A DNA stretch of 37,226 bases from Flavobacterium sp. (GTDB taxonomy: Bacteria; Bacteroidota; Bacteroidia; Flavobacteriales; Flavobacteriaceae), in NCBI RefSeq assembly GCF_021151785.1, contig NZ_JAGKWP010000008.1, positions 1 to 37,226 on the forward strand, given 5' to 3'. Of the stretch, positions 1 through 8,016 are shown piece by piece. The notes beneath the pieces were generated by a model. The model did no database searches. It was not told the origin of the DNA and saw nothing but the letters and a program-made list of their open reading frames with translations. The position numbers and the translations under genes were made by a program. Each line of letters starts with the position of its first letter. The stretch's first letter is position 1.

Positions 1-4
1 ACCT

Positions 5-12
5 TATATTTG
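5..12 (+). promoter_or_regulatory. Bacteroidota -7 promoter box before TerC gene
   Basis: TATATTTG matches the Bacteroidota housekeeping -7 consensus TAnnTTTG and lies 19 bases before the TerC-family start codon. The -33 element would fall outside the window, so only half of the promoter can be seen. Confidence 0.6.
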
Positions 13-31
13 TCAAAAATCAATTTATATC

Positions 32-967
32 ATGACTGTTTGGATTATATTTTTATGTGCAATAGCCGTTTTTTTAGCATTAGACTTAGGGGTATTTAAC
101 AAAAACCCACACGTAATTAGCTCAAAAGAAGCTTCACAATGGACTGTTTTATGGGTTACACTTTCCTTTATATTTTCTGGAATCATCCACATGTTATATG
201 CTCATCAATACATAGACAATCCAACTAATTTAACACCTTACCAAGCTTCTATCAAATATATTACTGGATATTTAATTGAATTGTCATTGAGTGCCGATAA
301 CATATTTGTAATTGCTATTATATTTTCTTCATTTAAAATTCCACAAAAATTTCAACACAGAGTTCTGTTTTGGGGCATTTTAGGTGCTATTTTTTTTAGA
401 GGATTAATGATTTTCTTAGGTGTAGCTCTGATCAATAAATTTGACTGGATTACTTATGTATTTGGAGGATTTTTAATTTTCACAGCCTTAAAGATGTTAT
501 TTACTAAAGAAGAAGAAGATTTCAATCCTAAAGACTCAAAAGTTTATAAAATAATAGGCAAAATTTTTCCTATTAAGCATGAAATTCATGGGCAAAAATT
601 TTTCGTTCGTGAAAACGGAATTAACTATGTAACTCCTTTATTCATTGCGCTAATAGTTATTGAGTTAATGGATGTAATCTTTGCTGTAGATAGTGTTCCT
701 GCCATATTAGCAATAACGGCTGATCCTTTCTTAGTTTTTAGTTCTAATATTTTTGCCATCTTAGGTTTACGTTCTATGTATTTCTTTTTAGCCAATATGT
801 TAGAAAAATTTAGTTACATAGAATACAGCCTTATTGCTATTCTAACGTTTGTTGGAATCAAAATGTTATTAGTACATCATTACAAATTACCAGAATGGGC
901 TTCATTGAGTTTTATTGCCTTGGCGTTAACCTTTGGAGTAGTCTTCTCATTAAAAAAACAAAAATAA
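32..967 (+). CDS. TerC family integral membrane protein (Alx-like)
   Basis: A 311-residue, strongly hydrophobic protein with about nine membrane segments. The TerC family pattern is clear: an acidic residue in the first helix (LALDLGVF, about residues 15-22), ELSLSADNIFVIAII near residue 83, and MDVIFAVDSVPAI near residue 214, each placing Asp or Glu inside the membrane. TerC/Alx proteins are linked to metal ion export (manganese in particular) and tellurite resistance; the substrate here cannot be read from sequence. No other ter genes are nearby, so a tellurite operon is unlikely and a housekeeping metal role is my inference. It is probably co-transcribed with the adenosyltransferase gene, which starts 6 bases after its stop. 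Confidence 0.9.
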   Translation: MTVWIIFLCAIAVFLALDLGVFNKNPHVISSKEASQWTVLWVTLSFIFSGIIHMLYAHQYIDNPTNLTPYQASIKYITGYLIELSLSADNIFVIAIIFSSFKIPQKFQHRVLFWGILGAIFFRGLMIFLGVALINKFDWITYVFGGFLIFTALKMLFTKEEEDFNPKDSKVYKIIGKIFPIKHEIHGQKFFVRENGINYVTPLFIALIVIELMDVIFAVDSVPAILAITADPFLVFSSNIFAILGLRSMYFFLANMLEKFSYIEYSLIAILTFVGIKMLLVHHYKLPEWASLSFIALALTFGVVFSLKKQK

Positions 968-973
968 ATTTTC

Positions 974-1552
974 ATGAAAGTTTATACCAAAACGGGGGAT
1001 AAAGGTACTACATCTTTATTTGGAGGTGCACGAGTGCCTAAACATCATTTACGAATTGAAAGCTATGGAACTATCGATGAACTCAATTCATATATTGGAT
1101 TAATTCGCGATCAAGACATAAATCCTTTTTATAAAACAATTTTAATGGAAATCCAAGATCGTTTGTTCACCGTAGGTGCCATTATGGCTACTCCACCAGA
1201 AAAAGAAGTATTAAAAAATGGTCAACAACGATTAAACATCAATAGAATTAGTGAAAAAGATGTTAATCTACTAGAAGTACAGATAGATGCTATGGACGCT
1301 GAATTACCACCTATGACCCATTTTGTTTTACCTGGCGGACATATCACCGTGTCATATTGTCATATAACTCGTTGTGTTTGTAGGAGAGCTGAACGCTTAG
1401 CCACTCATTTAAACGAAGAAGAACCCATTGATGAAGCTGTTTTAACTTATTTGAACCGACTTTCTGACTATTTATTTGTATTGGCACGAAAGTTGTCACA
1501 CGATTTAAACGCTGAAGAAATTAAATGGATTCCCAGAAAAGAGGAAATCTAA
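974..1552 (+). CDS. Cob(I)yrinic acid a,c-diamide adenosyltransferase, PduO type
   Basis: 192 residues. The N-terminus has the PduO-type ATP-binding signature (TKTGDKGTTSLFGG, residues 5-18, followed by RIESYGTIDELNS), and the C-terminal half has FVLPGGH and the helix RCVCRRAERL, which carries the conserved Arg pair. Members transfer the 5'-deoxyadenosyl group of ATP to cob(I)alamin, making coenzyme B12 in the cytoplasm. Full length for the family. No other cobalamin genes are in the window, so it probably serves salvaged corrinoid. It sits 6 bases downstream of the TerC gene and looks co-transcribed with it. No hairpin terminator is visible before the next gene's promoter. Confidence 0.93.
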   Translation: MKVYTKTGDKGTTSLFGGARVPKHHLRIESYGTIDELNSYIGLIRDQDINPFYKTILMEIQDRLFTVGAIMATPPEKEVLKNGQQRLNINRISEKDVNLLEVQIDAMDAELPPMTHFVLPGGHITVSYCHITRCVCRRAERLATHLNEEEPIDEAVLTYLNRLSDYLFVLARKLSHDLNAEEIKWIPRKEEI

Positions 1553-1617
1553 ATTTCTCATTTTGAATGAAACACATTACGTTCTTAAAAATTAATAAAA
1601 AATATTTCAAAAAAAAC

Positions 1618-1647
1618 TTGACTTTTTGAGTTAAAAATTTATTTTTG
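1618..1647 (+). promoter_or_regulatory. Promoter of the DUF2795 gene (-33 TTG, -7 TATTTTTG)
   Basis: TTG at 1618-1620 and TATTTTTG at 1640-1647 are separated by 19 bases, which fits the Bacteroidota -33/-7 pattern. The start codon is 25 bases downstream, so a short leader is expected. Confidence 0.65.
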
Positions 1648-1672
1648 CATAAAACTAAAAATCTAATTAAAG

Positions 1673-1894
1673 ATGTATTGGACGTTAGAATTAGCATCTT
1701 ATTTAAGTGATGCACCATGGCCAGCAACAAAAGACGAGTTAATCGACTATGCAATTAGAACTGGAGCGCCATTAGAAGTTGTAGAAAACTTACAGTCTAT
1801 TGAAGATGAAGGAGAAATCTATGAATCAATGGAAGAAATTTGGCCAGATTATCCAACTGACGAAGACTATCTTTGGAATGAGGATGAGTATTAA
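1673..1894 (+). CDS. DUF2795 family small acidic protein
   Basis: 73 residues, rich in Glu and Asp, starting MYWTLELASYLSDAPWPATKDELIDYA. This matches the DUF2795 family of small proteins widespread in Flavobacteria, where Trp and Pro residues and a KxELxxYA helix are conserved. The last third is almost entirely acidic with Trp and Tyr (WPDYPTDEDYLWNEDEY). No signal peptide or membrane segment. It has its own promoter and terminator, so it is a single-gene unit, and such isolation suggests strong independent expression. The molecular function is unknown to me. Confidence 0.85.
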   Translation: MYWTLELASYLSDAPWPATKDELIDYAIRTGAPLEVVENLQSIEDEGEIYESMEEIWPDYPTDEDYLWNEDEY

Positions 1895-1911
1895 AAATAA
1901 AAGCACAACTA

Positions 1912-1939
1912 AAAAGTCTCTAAGTGAGACTTTTTTTTT
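1912..1939 (+). terminator. Intrinsic terminator after DUF2795 gene
   Basis: A hairpin with stem AGTCTC / GAGACT around a five-base loop (1915-1931), extended by A/T pairs and followed by a run of nine T. Confidence 0.85.
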
Positions 1940-1997
1940 GGTGGAATTTACATTTTAAAATTACCTCCCTAACAAGGGAACACATAAATATCAAACT

Positions 1998-4900
1998 ATG
2001 AGTATAATTAATTCAATTTTAAAAATATTTGTTGGCGATAAATCAGCCAACGATATTAAAGCTATTCAGCCTATTGTTAACAAAATCAAATCATTTGAAG
2101 GTGCTTTACAACAACTTTCAAATGACGAATTGAGAGCAAAAACTACATTTTTTAAAGAAAAAATTAAAGAAGCTCGTGCTGAAAAAGATGCCAAAATTGA
2201 ACAATTAAAAGCTCAAGCCGAAATAACTCTTGATATCGACGCTAGAGAAAACATCTATATTGAAATTGATGTATTAGAAAAAGAAGCTTATGAAATTTCT
2301 GAAAAAGTTTTAAGTGATATTTTACCTGAAGCTTTTGCCGTAGTAAAAGAAACAGCAAGAAGATTTAAAGAAAATACAAAAGTAGTGGTTACAGCTACAG
2401 CAAAAGATAGAGAATTCTCTGCCATTAAGCCCTACATTACTATTGAAGGTGACCAAGCAATTTGGGCAAATTCATGGGATGCTGCTGGTAAAGCTATCAC
2501 TTGGGATATGATTCACTATGATGTACAATTAATCGGTGGTATTGTTCTACATCAAGGAAAAATTGCTGAGATGCAAACAGGTGAAGGAAAAACATTAGTT
2601 GCTACTCTTCCTATTTATTTAAATGCATTAACTGGTAATGGAGTACATTTAGTAACTGTAAATGATTACTTAGCACGACGTGACAGTACATGGAAAGCAC
2701 CTTTATTTGAATTTCATGGTTTATCCGTAGATTGCATTGATAATCACCAGCCGAACACACCTGCACGAAGAAATGCATACAACGCTGATATTACTTATGG
2801 AACCAACAATGAGTTTGGTTTTGACTATTTGAGAGATAATATGGCACATTCACCAGAGGATTTAGTTCAAAGAAAGCATAATTTTGCTATTGTTGACGAG
2901 GTAGATTCTGTTTTGATTGATGATGCGCGTACACCTTTAATCATCTCTGGTCCTGTTGCTGATGGAGATCGCCATGAATTTTTAGAATTAAAACCTAAAG
3001 TTGAAAACTTATTTAACTTACAAAAGAAAATTGCTACTGACTGTCTAACAGAAGCTAAACGCTTGATTAAAGAAGGAAATACTAAAGACGGTGGATTCCA
3101 ATTATTACGTTCTCATCGTGCCTTACCAAAAAACAAAGCTTTAATCAAGTTTTTATCTGAAGAAGGAGTAAAACAAATTCTTCAAAAAACAGAAAACCAA
3201 TACATGCAAGACAATAGTCGTGAAATGTATAAGGTAGATGAGGCATTGTATTTTGTAATTGAAGAAAAAAATAATCAAGTTGAATTAACTGATAATGGAA
3301 TTAAATTCCTGTCTCAAGATACAGAGGAAACTTTCTTCGTTTTACCAGACATTGGAATGGAGATTGCTGCAATTGAAAAACAAAATCTAGATAAAGAAGC
3401 CGAAGCAGAATTAAAAGAGAGTTTATTCCGTGATTTTTCTGTAAAATCTGAACGTATTCATACGTTAACTCAGTTGTTAAAAGCTTATGCTTTATTTGAA
3501 AAAGACACAGAATATGTAATCATGGATAATAAAGTTTTGATTGTTGATGAACAAACAGGACGTATTATGGATGGTCGTCGCTATTCTGATGGTTTACACC
3601 AAGCTATAGAAGCTAAAGAAAATGTAAAAATTGAAGCAGCTACTCAAACTTTTGCTACTATCACCCTACAAAATTACTTCCGTATGTATAATAAACTAGG
3701 AGGTATGACAGGTACAGCGGTTACAGAAGCTGGCGAATTTTGGGAAATTTATAAATTAGATGTTGTTGAAATCCCAACCAATAAACCAATTTCAAGAATT
3801 GACCGTGATGATTTGATTTATCGTTCAGTTCGTGAAAAATTTAATGCTGTTATTGAAGATGTTGTTCAACTTTCTCAAGCTGGAAGACCTGTATTGATTG
3901 GTACTACTTCGGTTGAAATTTCAGAGCTATTAAGTCGCATGTTGAAGATGAGAGGAATAGCTCACAACGTTTTGAATGCCAAAATGCATAAAAGTGAAGC
4001 TGAAATAGTAGCTGAAGCAGGAAAACCTGGAGTAGTAACTATTGCAACAAACATGGCAGGACGTGGTACAGATATTAAGATTACAGAAGAAGTTAGAGCA
4101 GCAGGTGGTTTAGCTATCATCGGTACAGAGCGACATGATTCACGTCGAGTAGATCGTCAGTTAAGAGGTCGTTCTGGTCGTCAAGGTGATGTGGGAAGTT
4201 CACAATTTTATGTTTCATTAGAAGATAACTTAATGCGTTTATTTGGTTCTGAACGTGTAGCTAAGGTTATGGATAGAATGGGATTAAAAGAAGGTGAAGT
4301 AATTCAACATTCTATGATGACTAAATCAATAGAAAGAGCTCAAAAGCGTGTTGAAGAAAACAACTTTGGTGTTCGTAAACGCTTATTAGAATATGATGAC
4401 GTGATGAATTCTCAACGCGAGGTGGTTTATAAACGCAGACGACATGCACTTGAAGGTGAACGATTAAAAGTAGATATCGTAAACATGATTTATGATACTT
4501 GTGAAGTAATCGTTGAGAACAATAAAATGGTAAATGATTTCAAAAACTTTGAATTTGAATTGATTCGCACCTTATCCATTAGTTCTCCAGTAACTGAAGC
4601 TGAATTTATGAAATTGAATAATGCTCAAATTACAGCTAAAGTATACCAAGCTGCTTATGCATATTATGAAGACAAGGTTAAACGTGATGCGCACCAAGCT
4701 TTTCCTGTAATTAAAGACGTTTATGAAAACAATAATGGACAATATGAGCGAATTGTAGTGCCTTTTACAGATGGAATTAAAACATTAAATGTGGTAACGA
4801 ATCTTGATAAAGCCTATCAAACTGAAGGTAAATCATTAATTACAGATTTCGAAAAAAATATCACTTTAGCCATTGTCGATGAATCTTGGAAAAAACATTT

Positions 4901-5345
4901 ACGTAAAATGGATGAGTTAAAGCAATCGGTTCAATTAGCTGTCCATGAACAAAAAGATCCTTTATTAATCTATAAATTTGAAGCATTTGAGTTGTTCAAG
5001 AAAATGATTGAACAGGTAAATAAAGATGTCATTTCGTTCTTATTCAAAGGAGAGTTACCTTCTTACAATGCGAATAATATTCATGAAGCTCCTTTAGAAG
5101 AAGTGCATGAACACTATATCGAGTCTAAAGAAGAGTTTGGTGCAAGTTCACCAGCTTCAAATGAATCGCAAGAAGTTCAAGAAAGACCAACTATTACTGA
5201 AACTATTGTTCGTGACCAACCTAAAATCAATAGAAATGATTCAGTAACCATTAAACATATCATCAGCGGTAAAAGTGAAACGATGAAATACAAAAAAGCA
5301 GAACCAATGATTGCTTCAGGAGAATGGGTTATTGTGAATGAATAA
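1998..5345 (+). CDS. secA: Preprotein translocase ATPase SecA
   Basis: SecA is the ATPase motor that pushes unfolded preproteins through SecYEG. At 1115 residues it is longer than the roughly 900-residue E. coli protein, as is usual in Bacteroidota. Visible motifs: Walker A GEGKT at 195-199, Walker B DEVD at 300-303 followed by SVLIDDARTPL, and the second helicase domain TNMAGRGTDIKI with RQLRGRSGRQGD. Extra sequence lies between about residues 340 and 450 in the preprotein cross-linking region. The C-terminus ends in a basic/acidic linker without the Cys-rich zinc/SecB-binding tail of proteobacterial SecA. It has its own terminator and is preceded by a short leader with a small hairpin (1966-1979). 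No other sec genes are adjacent. Confidence 0.98.
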   Translation: MSIINSILKIFVGDKSANDIKAIQPIVNKIKSFEGALQQLSNDELRAKTTFFKEKIKEARAEKDAKIEQLKAQAEITLDIDARENIYIEIDVLEKEAYEISEKVLSDILPEAFAVVKETARRFKENTKVVVTATAKDREFSAIKPYITIEGDQAIWANSWDAAGKAITWDMIHYDVQLIGGIVLHQGKIAEMQTGEGKTLVATLPIYLNALTGNGVHLVTVNDYLARRDSTWKAPLFEFHGLSVDCIDNHQPNTPARRNAYNADITYGTNNEFGFDYLRDNMAHSPEDLVQRKHNFAIVDEVDSVLIDDARTPLIISGPVADGDRHEFLELKPKVENLFNLQKKIATDCLTEAKRLIKEGNTKDGGFQLLRSHRALPKNKALIKFLSEEGVKQILQKTENQYMQDNSREMYKVDEALYFVIEEKNNQVELTDNGIKFLSQDTEETFFVLPDIGMEIAAIEKQNLDKEAEAELKESLFRDFSVKSERIHTLTQLLKAYALFEKDTEYVIMDNKVLIVDEQTGRIMDGRRYSDGLHQAIEAKENVKIEAATQTFATITLQNYFRMYNKLGGMTGTAVTEAGEFWEIYKLDVVEIPTNKPISRIDRDDLIYRSVREKFNAVIEDVVQLSQAGRPVLIGTTSVEISELLSRMLKMRGIAHNVLNAKMHKSEAEIVAEAGKPGVVTIATNMAGRGTDIKITEEVRAAGGLAIIGTERHDSRRVDRQLRGRSGRQGDVGSSQFYVSLEDNLMRLFGSERVAKVMDRMGLKEGEVIQHSMMTKSIERAQKRVEENNFGVRKRLLEYDDVMNSQREVVYKRRRHALEGERLKVDIVNMIYDTCEVIVENNKMVNDFKNFEFELIRTLSISSPVTEAEFMKLNNAQITAKVYQAAYAYYEDKVKRDAHQAFPVIKDVYENNNGQYERIVVPFTDGIKTLNVVTNLDKAYQTEGKSLITDFEKNITLAIVDESWKKHLRKMDELKQSVQLAVHEQKDPLLIYKFEAFELFKKMIEQVNKDVISFLFKGELPSYNANNIHEAPLEEVHEHYIESKEEFGASSPASNESQEVQERPTITETIVRDQPKINRNDSVTIKHIISGKSETMKYKKAEPMIASGEWVIVNE

Positions 5346-5363
5346 TATTTTTAATTTCAATTG

Positions 5364-5397
5364 AAAAAATCCTCTACTTAGTAGGGGATTTTTTTTA
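5364..5397 (+). terminator. Intrinsic terminator after secA
   Basis: A ten-base-pair stem, AATCCTCTAC against GTAGGGGATT with one G-T wobble and a TTA loop, followed by a T-run. Confidence 0.88.
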
Positions 5398-5419
5398 TTT
5401 TTACATAAATTTATTACCT

Positions 5420-5800
5420 ATGAACTCCCCTATTTATATCGATTTCTTTAATTTAGTCTTAACTAGTATATCTAATAGAACATTTGCTAAACTAACTTTG
5501 GCTAAAACCATTGGAAAACCAGAACTTCAAAATATCTATGTGCGAACAATTACAATTGAAAATGAATTAAAATGTAGCGTTATTTTTAAAATATATAAAG
5601 AGGGATTGCAGGAACTAGAAAAAATAATTCCTTTGAATAAATTAAGTGACGAACTAATACCTTACATTAACAATCCTTTTATGTCTGCTATTTTATTTAC
5701 TACAGAAAATGATTTTGTAATGAAATTAAATAAAAAGAGAATAGCAAATATTTCGGAAATGCCTCCAACATTTAAAAAACCGGATCCAAACTTAATCTAG
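5420..5800 (+). CDS. Unrecognised 126-residue protein, possibly a stand-alone methyltransferase N-terminal domain
   Basis: A 126-residue soluble protein with no signal peptide. The central region (FAKLTLAKTIGKPELQNIYV, then SAILFTTENDFVMKLNKKR) resembles, from memory, the N-terminal domain of a bacterial class I SAM-dependent methyltransferase of about 390 residues. No catalytic Rossmann domain follows: the frame stops at PDPNLI, and no methyltransferase motif appears downstream before the next gene. It may be a stand-alone version of the domain or a decayed remnant. Codon use looks like the neighbours and the frame is clean, which favours a functional short protein. Function unknown; the methyltransferase link is tentative. 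Confidence 0.6.
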   Translation: MNSPIYIDFFNLVLTSISNRTFAKLTLAKTIGKPELQNIYVRTITIENELKCSVIFKIYKEGLQELEKIIPLNKLSDELIPYINNPFMSAILFTTENDFVMKLNKKRIANISEMPPTFKKPDPNLI

Positions 5801-5830
5801 ATTTATTAAAACATCAACACAAATCACACC

Positions 5831-6403
5831 ATGAAAAATAAAATTCTATCTATTCTTTTTTTAGTATATACTATTACTTCATTTTCACAGGATATAAAAT
5901 CACTAAAATCCGAAGCCCAACTCATGTATGATACGGCAATTTCTTTAGATCTTGACAAAATTTTAGATCAAACATATCCAAAAGTATTTGAAATCGCTTC
6001 AAGAGAGCAAATGAAAGATGTCATGTTTGAAGCTTTTAATAATGAAGCAATGACCATTAAATTAATAAAAACAAATCCTAATTTTTCTTTTGGAGAAATT
6101 AAGAAAATTGGTAGTCAAACCTTTTGTGTTTTTGAGCATGATAATAAAATGACCATGACATTTAAAGAAGACATGGGGGATTCTGCTGAAATGATGCTAG
6201 AAATGATTAAAGAAAGTATGGGAGCCACTGAAGCAACTTATGATGCTAAAACATATACTTTTACCATTAATAAACGTTCAAAGGTATTAGCTATTAGCGA
6301 CGATTTAACAAAAAACACTTGGAAATACGTTAATATTGAAAAAGAAGGTTCTTTAGTGCAAATGCTTTTTTCAGAAGATGTTGTGAAACAATTAGGATTA
6401 TAA
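5831..6403 (+). CDS. Secreted or periplasmic protein of unknown function
   Basis: 190 residues with a typical signal peptide (MKNKILSILFLVYTITSFSQ, cleavage likely after SFS, near residue 19), so the protein is exported. The mature part is Met-rich and mixed alpha/beta (for example MTMTFKEDMGDSAEMMLEMI), and reminds me of small periplasmic NTF2-like or lipocalin-like folds without a diagnostic motif. It starts 30 bases after the preceding gene. I do not recognise the family. It lies just upstream of the mla operon, but a strong promoter box separates the two. Confidence 0.7.
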   Translation: MKNKILSILFLVYTITSFSQDIKSLKSEAQLMYDTAISLDLDKILDQTYPKVFEIASREQMKDVMFEAFNNEAMTIKLIKTNPNFSFGEIKKIGSQTFCVFEHDNKMTMTFKEDMGDSAEMMLEMIKESMGATEATYDAKTYTFTINKRSKVLAISDDLTKNTWKYVNIEKEGSLVQMLFSEDVVKQLGL

Positions 6404-6462
6404 TACCAACTAAATAGTTAAACTTAATTAAATAAAGGTCACTTTAATTTTAAGCTAATTCG

Positions 6463-6470
6463 TATATTTG
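6463..6470 (+). promoter_or_regulatory. -7 promoter box of the mla operon
   Basis: TATATTTG, a perfect TAnnTTTG match, ends 22 bases before the permease start codon. The -33 region (about 6441-6446) is T-rich but has no clear TTG. Confidence 0.55.
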
Positions 6471-6492
6471 ATTTGTTCAATCCATTAATTCT

Positions 6493-7278
6493 ATGTATCC
6501 AATTTTAAACAAAATAAAACTATACATTCAAGTTTTCTTAATTGAAATTGGAGATCTCTCTTATTTTGCCGGACGATTTTTTAAGGAAGTATTCAAAAGT
6601 CCTTTTGAATTTAGAGAATTCCTAAGACAATGTTACCAAATGGGAAATCGTTCTTTATTGTTAGTTAGTGTTACAGGATTTATTATTGGGTTAGTTTTCA
6701 CCTTGCAATCACGCCCTACTTTACAAGAATTTGGAGCAGTTTCTTGGATGCCTTCAATGGTAAGTATTTCAATTATTAGAGAAATAGGACCTATTATTAC
6801 CGCCTTAATTTGTGCTGGTAGAATCGGTTCAGGTATTGGTGCTGAATTGGGTTCCATGCGAGTAACTGAACAAATTGATGCTATGGAAGTGTCAGGAACC
6901 AATCCTTTTAAATATTTAGTTGTTACTAGAATATCTGCAACAATTTTAATGCTACCCATTTTAATCATCATAGGAGATGCAATTGCCATATATGGTTCCT
7001 ATTTGGTAGAAAATTTAAAAGGAAATGTATCTTTTACACTCTATTTTAATCAAGTTTTTGATGCATTAGAATTCAGCGATTTAATTCCAGCTACAATCAA
7101 ATCATTTTTCTTTGGTTTTGCCATTGGATTAGTTGGTTGCTACAAAGGTTATAACAGTAATAAAGGAACCGCTGGTGTAGGTTTAGCCGCTAATTCTGCT
7201 GTTGTATATACCTCAATGCTATTATTTGTCATTGATTTCATAGCCGTTTTTGTAACTGATATTTTTTATGATTTATGA
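6493..7278 (+). CDS. mlaE: MlaE-family ABC transporter permease
   Basis: 261 residues with about five membrane segments. The MlaE/DUF140 pattern is present: an amphipathic N-terminal part, then SVTGFIIGLVFTLQ, IIREIGPIITALICAGRIGSGIGAELGSMRVTEQIDAM (the conserved cytoplasmic coupling region), and a C-terminal GCYKGYN followed by GVGLAAN. MlaE homologues form the inner membrane core of the MCE-type transporter that moves phospholipids between the inner membrane and periplasm or outer membrane. The stop codon overlaps the ATPase start in an ATGA, indicating translational coupling. Periplasmic MlaC and outer membrane MlaA are not in this window. Confidence 0.93.
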   Translation: MYPILNKIKLYIQVFLIEIGDLSYFAGRFFKEVFKSPFEFREFLRQCYQMGNRSLLLVSVTGFIIGLVFTLQSRPTLQEFGAVSWMPSMVSISIIREIGPIITALICAGRIGSGIGAELGSMRVTEQIDAMEVSGTNPFKYLVVTRISATILMLPILIIIGDAIAIYGSYLVENLKGNVSFTLYFNQVFDALEFSDLIPATIKSFFFGFAIGLVGCYKGYNSNKGTAGVGLAANSAVVYTSMLLFVIDFIAVFVTDIFYDL

Positions 7279-8009
7279 ATCAACCCATTATTGAAATACA
7301 AGAATTAAGAAAGCGCTTTGGAACCAATCAAGTACTCAATGGCTTCCATCTAGAATTAAATGATGGTGAGAGTTTGGTGGTCATGGGCAAATCAGGCTCT
7401 GGAAAATCTGTTATGATAAAATGTTTGATTGGATTAGTACAACCTGACAGTGGAAAAATTCAGGTAATGGGACAAGACATGACTCAACTTGAACAAGAGC
7501 AATTAGATGAAATTAGAACTGAAATTGGCTTTCTTTTTCAAGGAAGCGCGCTATATGATTCTATGTCCGTTAGAGAAAATCTTGAATTTCCACTACGTAG
7601 ACATACAAAAAAATTTGGAAAAATTAAGGATGCAACACCAATGGTTTTAGAAGTATTAAAAAGTGTGGGACTTGAAAAAGCTATAGATCTAATGCCAAAC
7701 GAGTTATCGGGTGGTATGAAACGTAGAATTGCATTAGCCAGAACACTTATTTTAAAGCCTAAAATTATACTCTATGATGAACCAACTACAGGTTTAGATC
7801 CTATTACTTCTAAAGAAATTATTCAATTAATGAAATCTGTTCAAGAAACATATAAAACTTCCTCAATAATTATTACACACGATATTGATTGTGCTAGAGT
7901 TGTAGCCGATCGAATGATTTTGCTTATTGATGGAAAAAATTATATTGAAGGTACTTTTGATGAAATCTCTAAAAGTGAGGATCCAAAAGTTAAAGCCTTT
8001 TTCAAATAA
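7275..8009 (+). CDS. mlaF: MlaF-family ABC transporter ATP-binding protein
   Basis: 244 residues, a single ABC ATPase domain. Walker A is GKSGSGKSVMI (about residues 38-48), the signature is LSGGMKRRIALARTL, and Walker B is IILYDEPTTGLDP, with the H-loop in ITHD. The ELSGGMKRR signature and the spacing are typical of MlaF, which powers MCE lipid transport. It overlaps the permease by 4 bases and is followed 7 bases later by the MCE protein, so the three are one operon. No STAS partner (MlaB) follows, which is common outside Proteobacteria. Confidence 0.93.
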   Translation: MNQPIIEIQELRKRFGTNQVLNGFHLELNDGESLVVMGKSGSGKSVMIKCLIGLVQPDSGKIQVMGQDMTQLEQEQLDEIRTEIGFLFQGSALYDSMSVRENLEFPLRRHTKKFGKIKDATPMVLEVLKSVGLEKAIDLMPNELSGGMKRRIALARTLILKPKIILYDEPTTGLDPITSKEIIQLMKSVQETYKTSSIIITHDIDCARVVADRMILLIDGKNYIEGTFDEISKSEDPKVKAFFK

Positions 8010-8016
8010 AATAATT

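Noticed and set aside
32..967. Tellurite resistance operon
   Set aside because: Only a TerC-like gene is present and no terB, terD or terZ neighbours; the family has many housekeeping members.
1521..1754. Minus-strand open frame across the adenosyltransferase/DUF2795 gap
   Set aside because: Overlaps the DUF2795 promoter and two real genes; hydrophobic, low-information sequence without family resemblance.
6633..6989. 118-residue minus-strand open frame inside the mlaE gene
   Set aside because: Shadow of a conserved permease reading frame; no promoter or recognisable motif.
7927..8016. Upstream in-frame ATG for the MCE protein
   Set aside because: Lies within the ATPase gene and adds a charged extension before the membrane anchor; ATG at 8017 gives the family's normal N-terminus.
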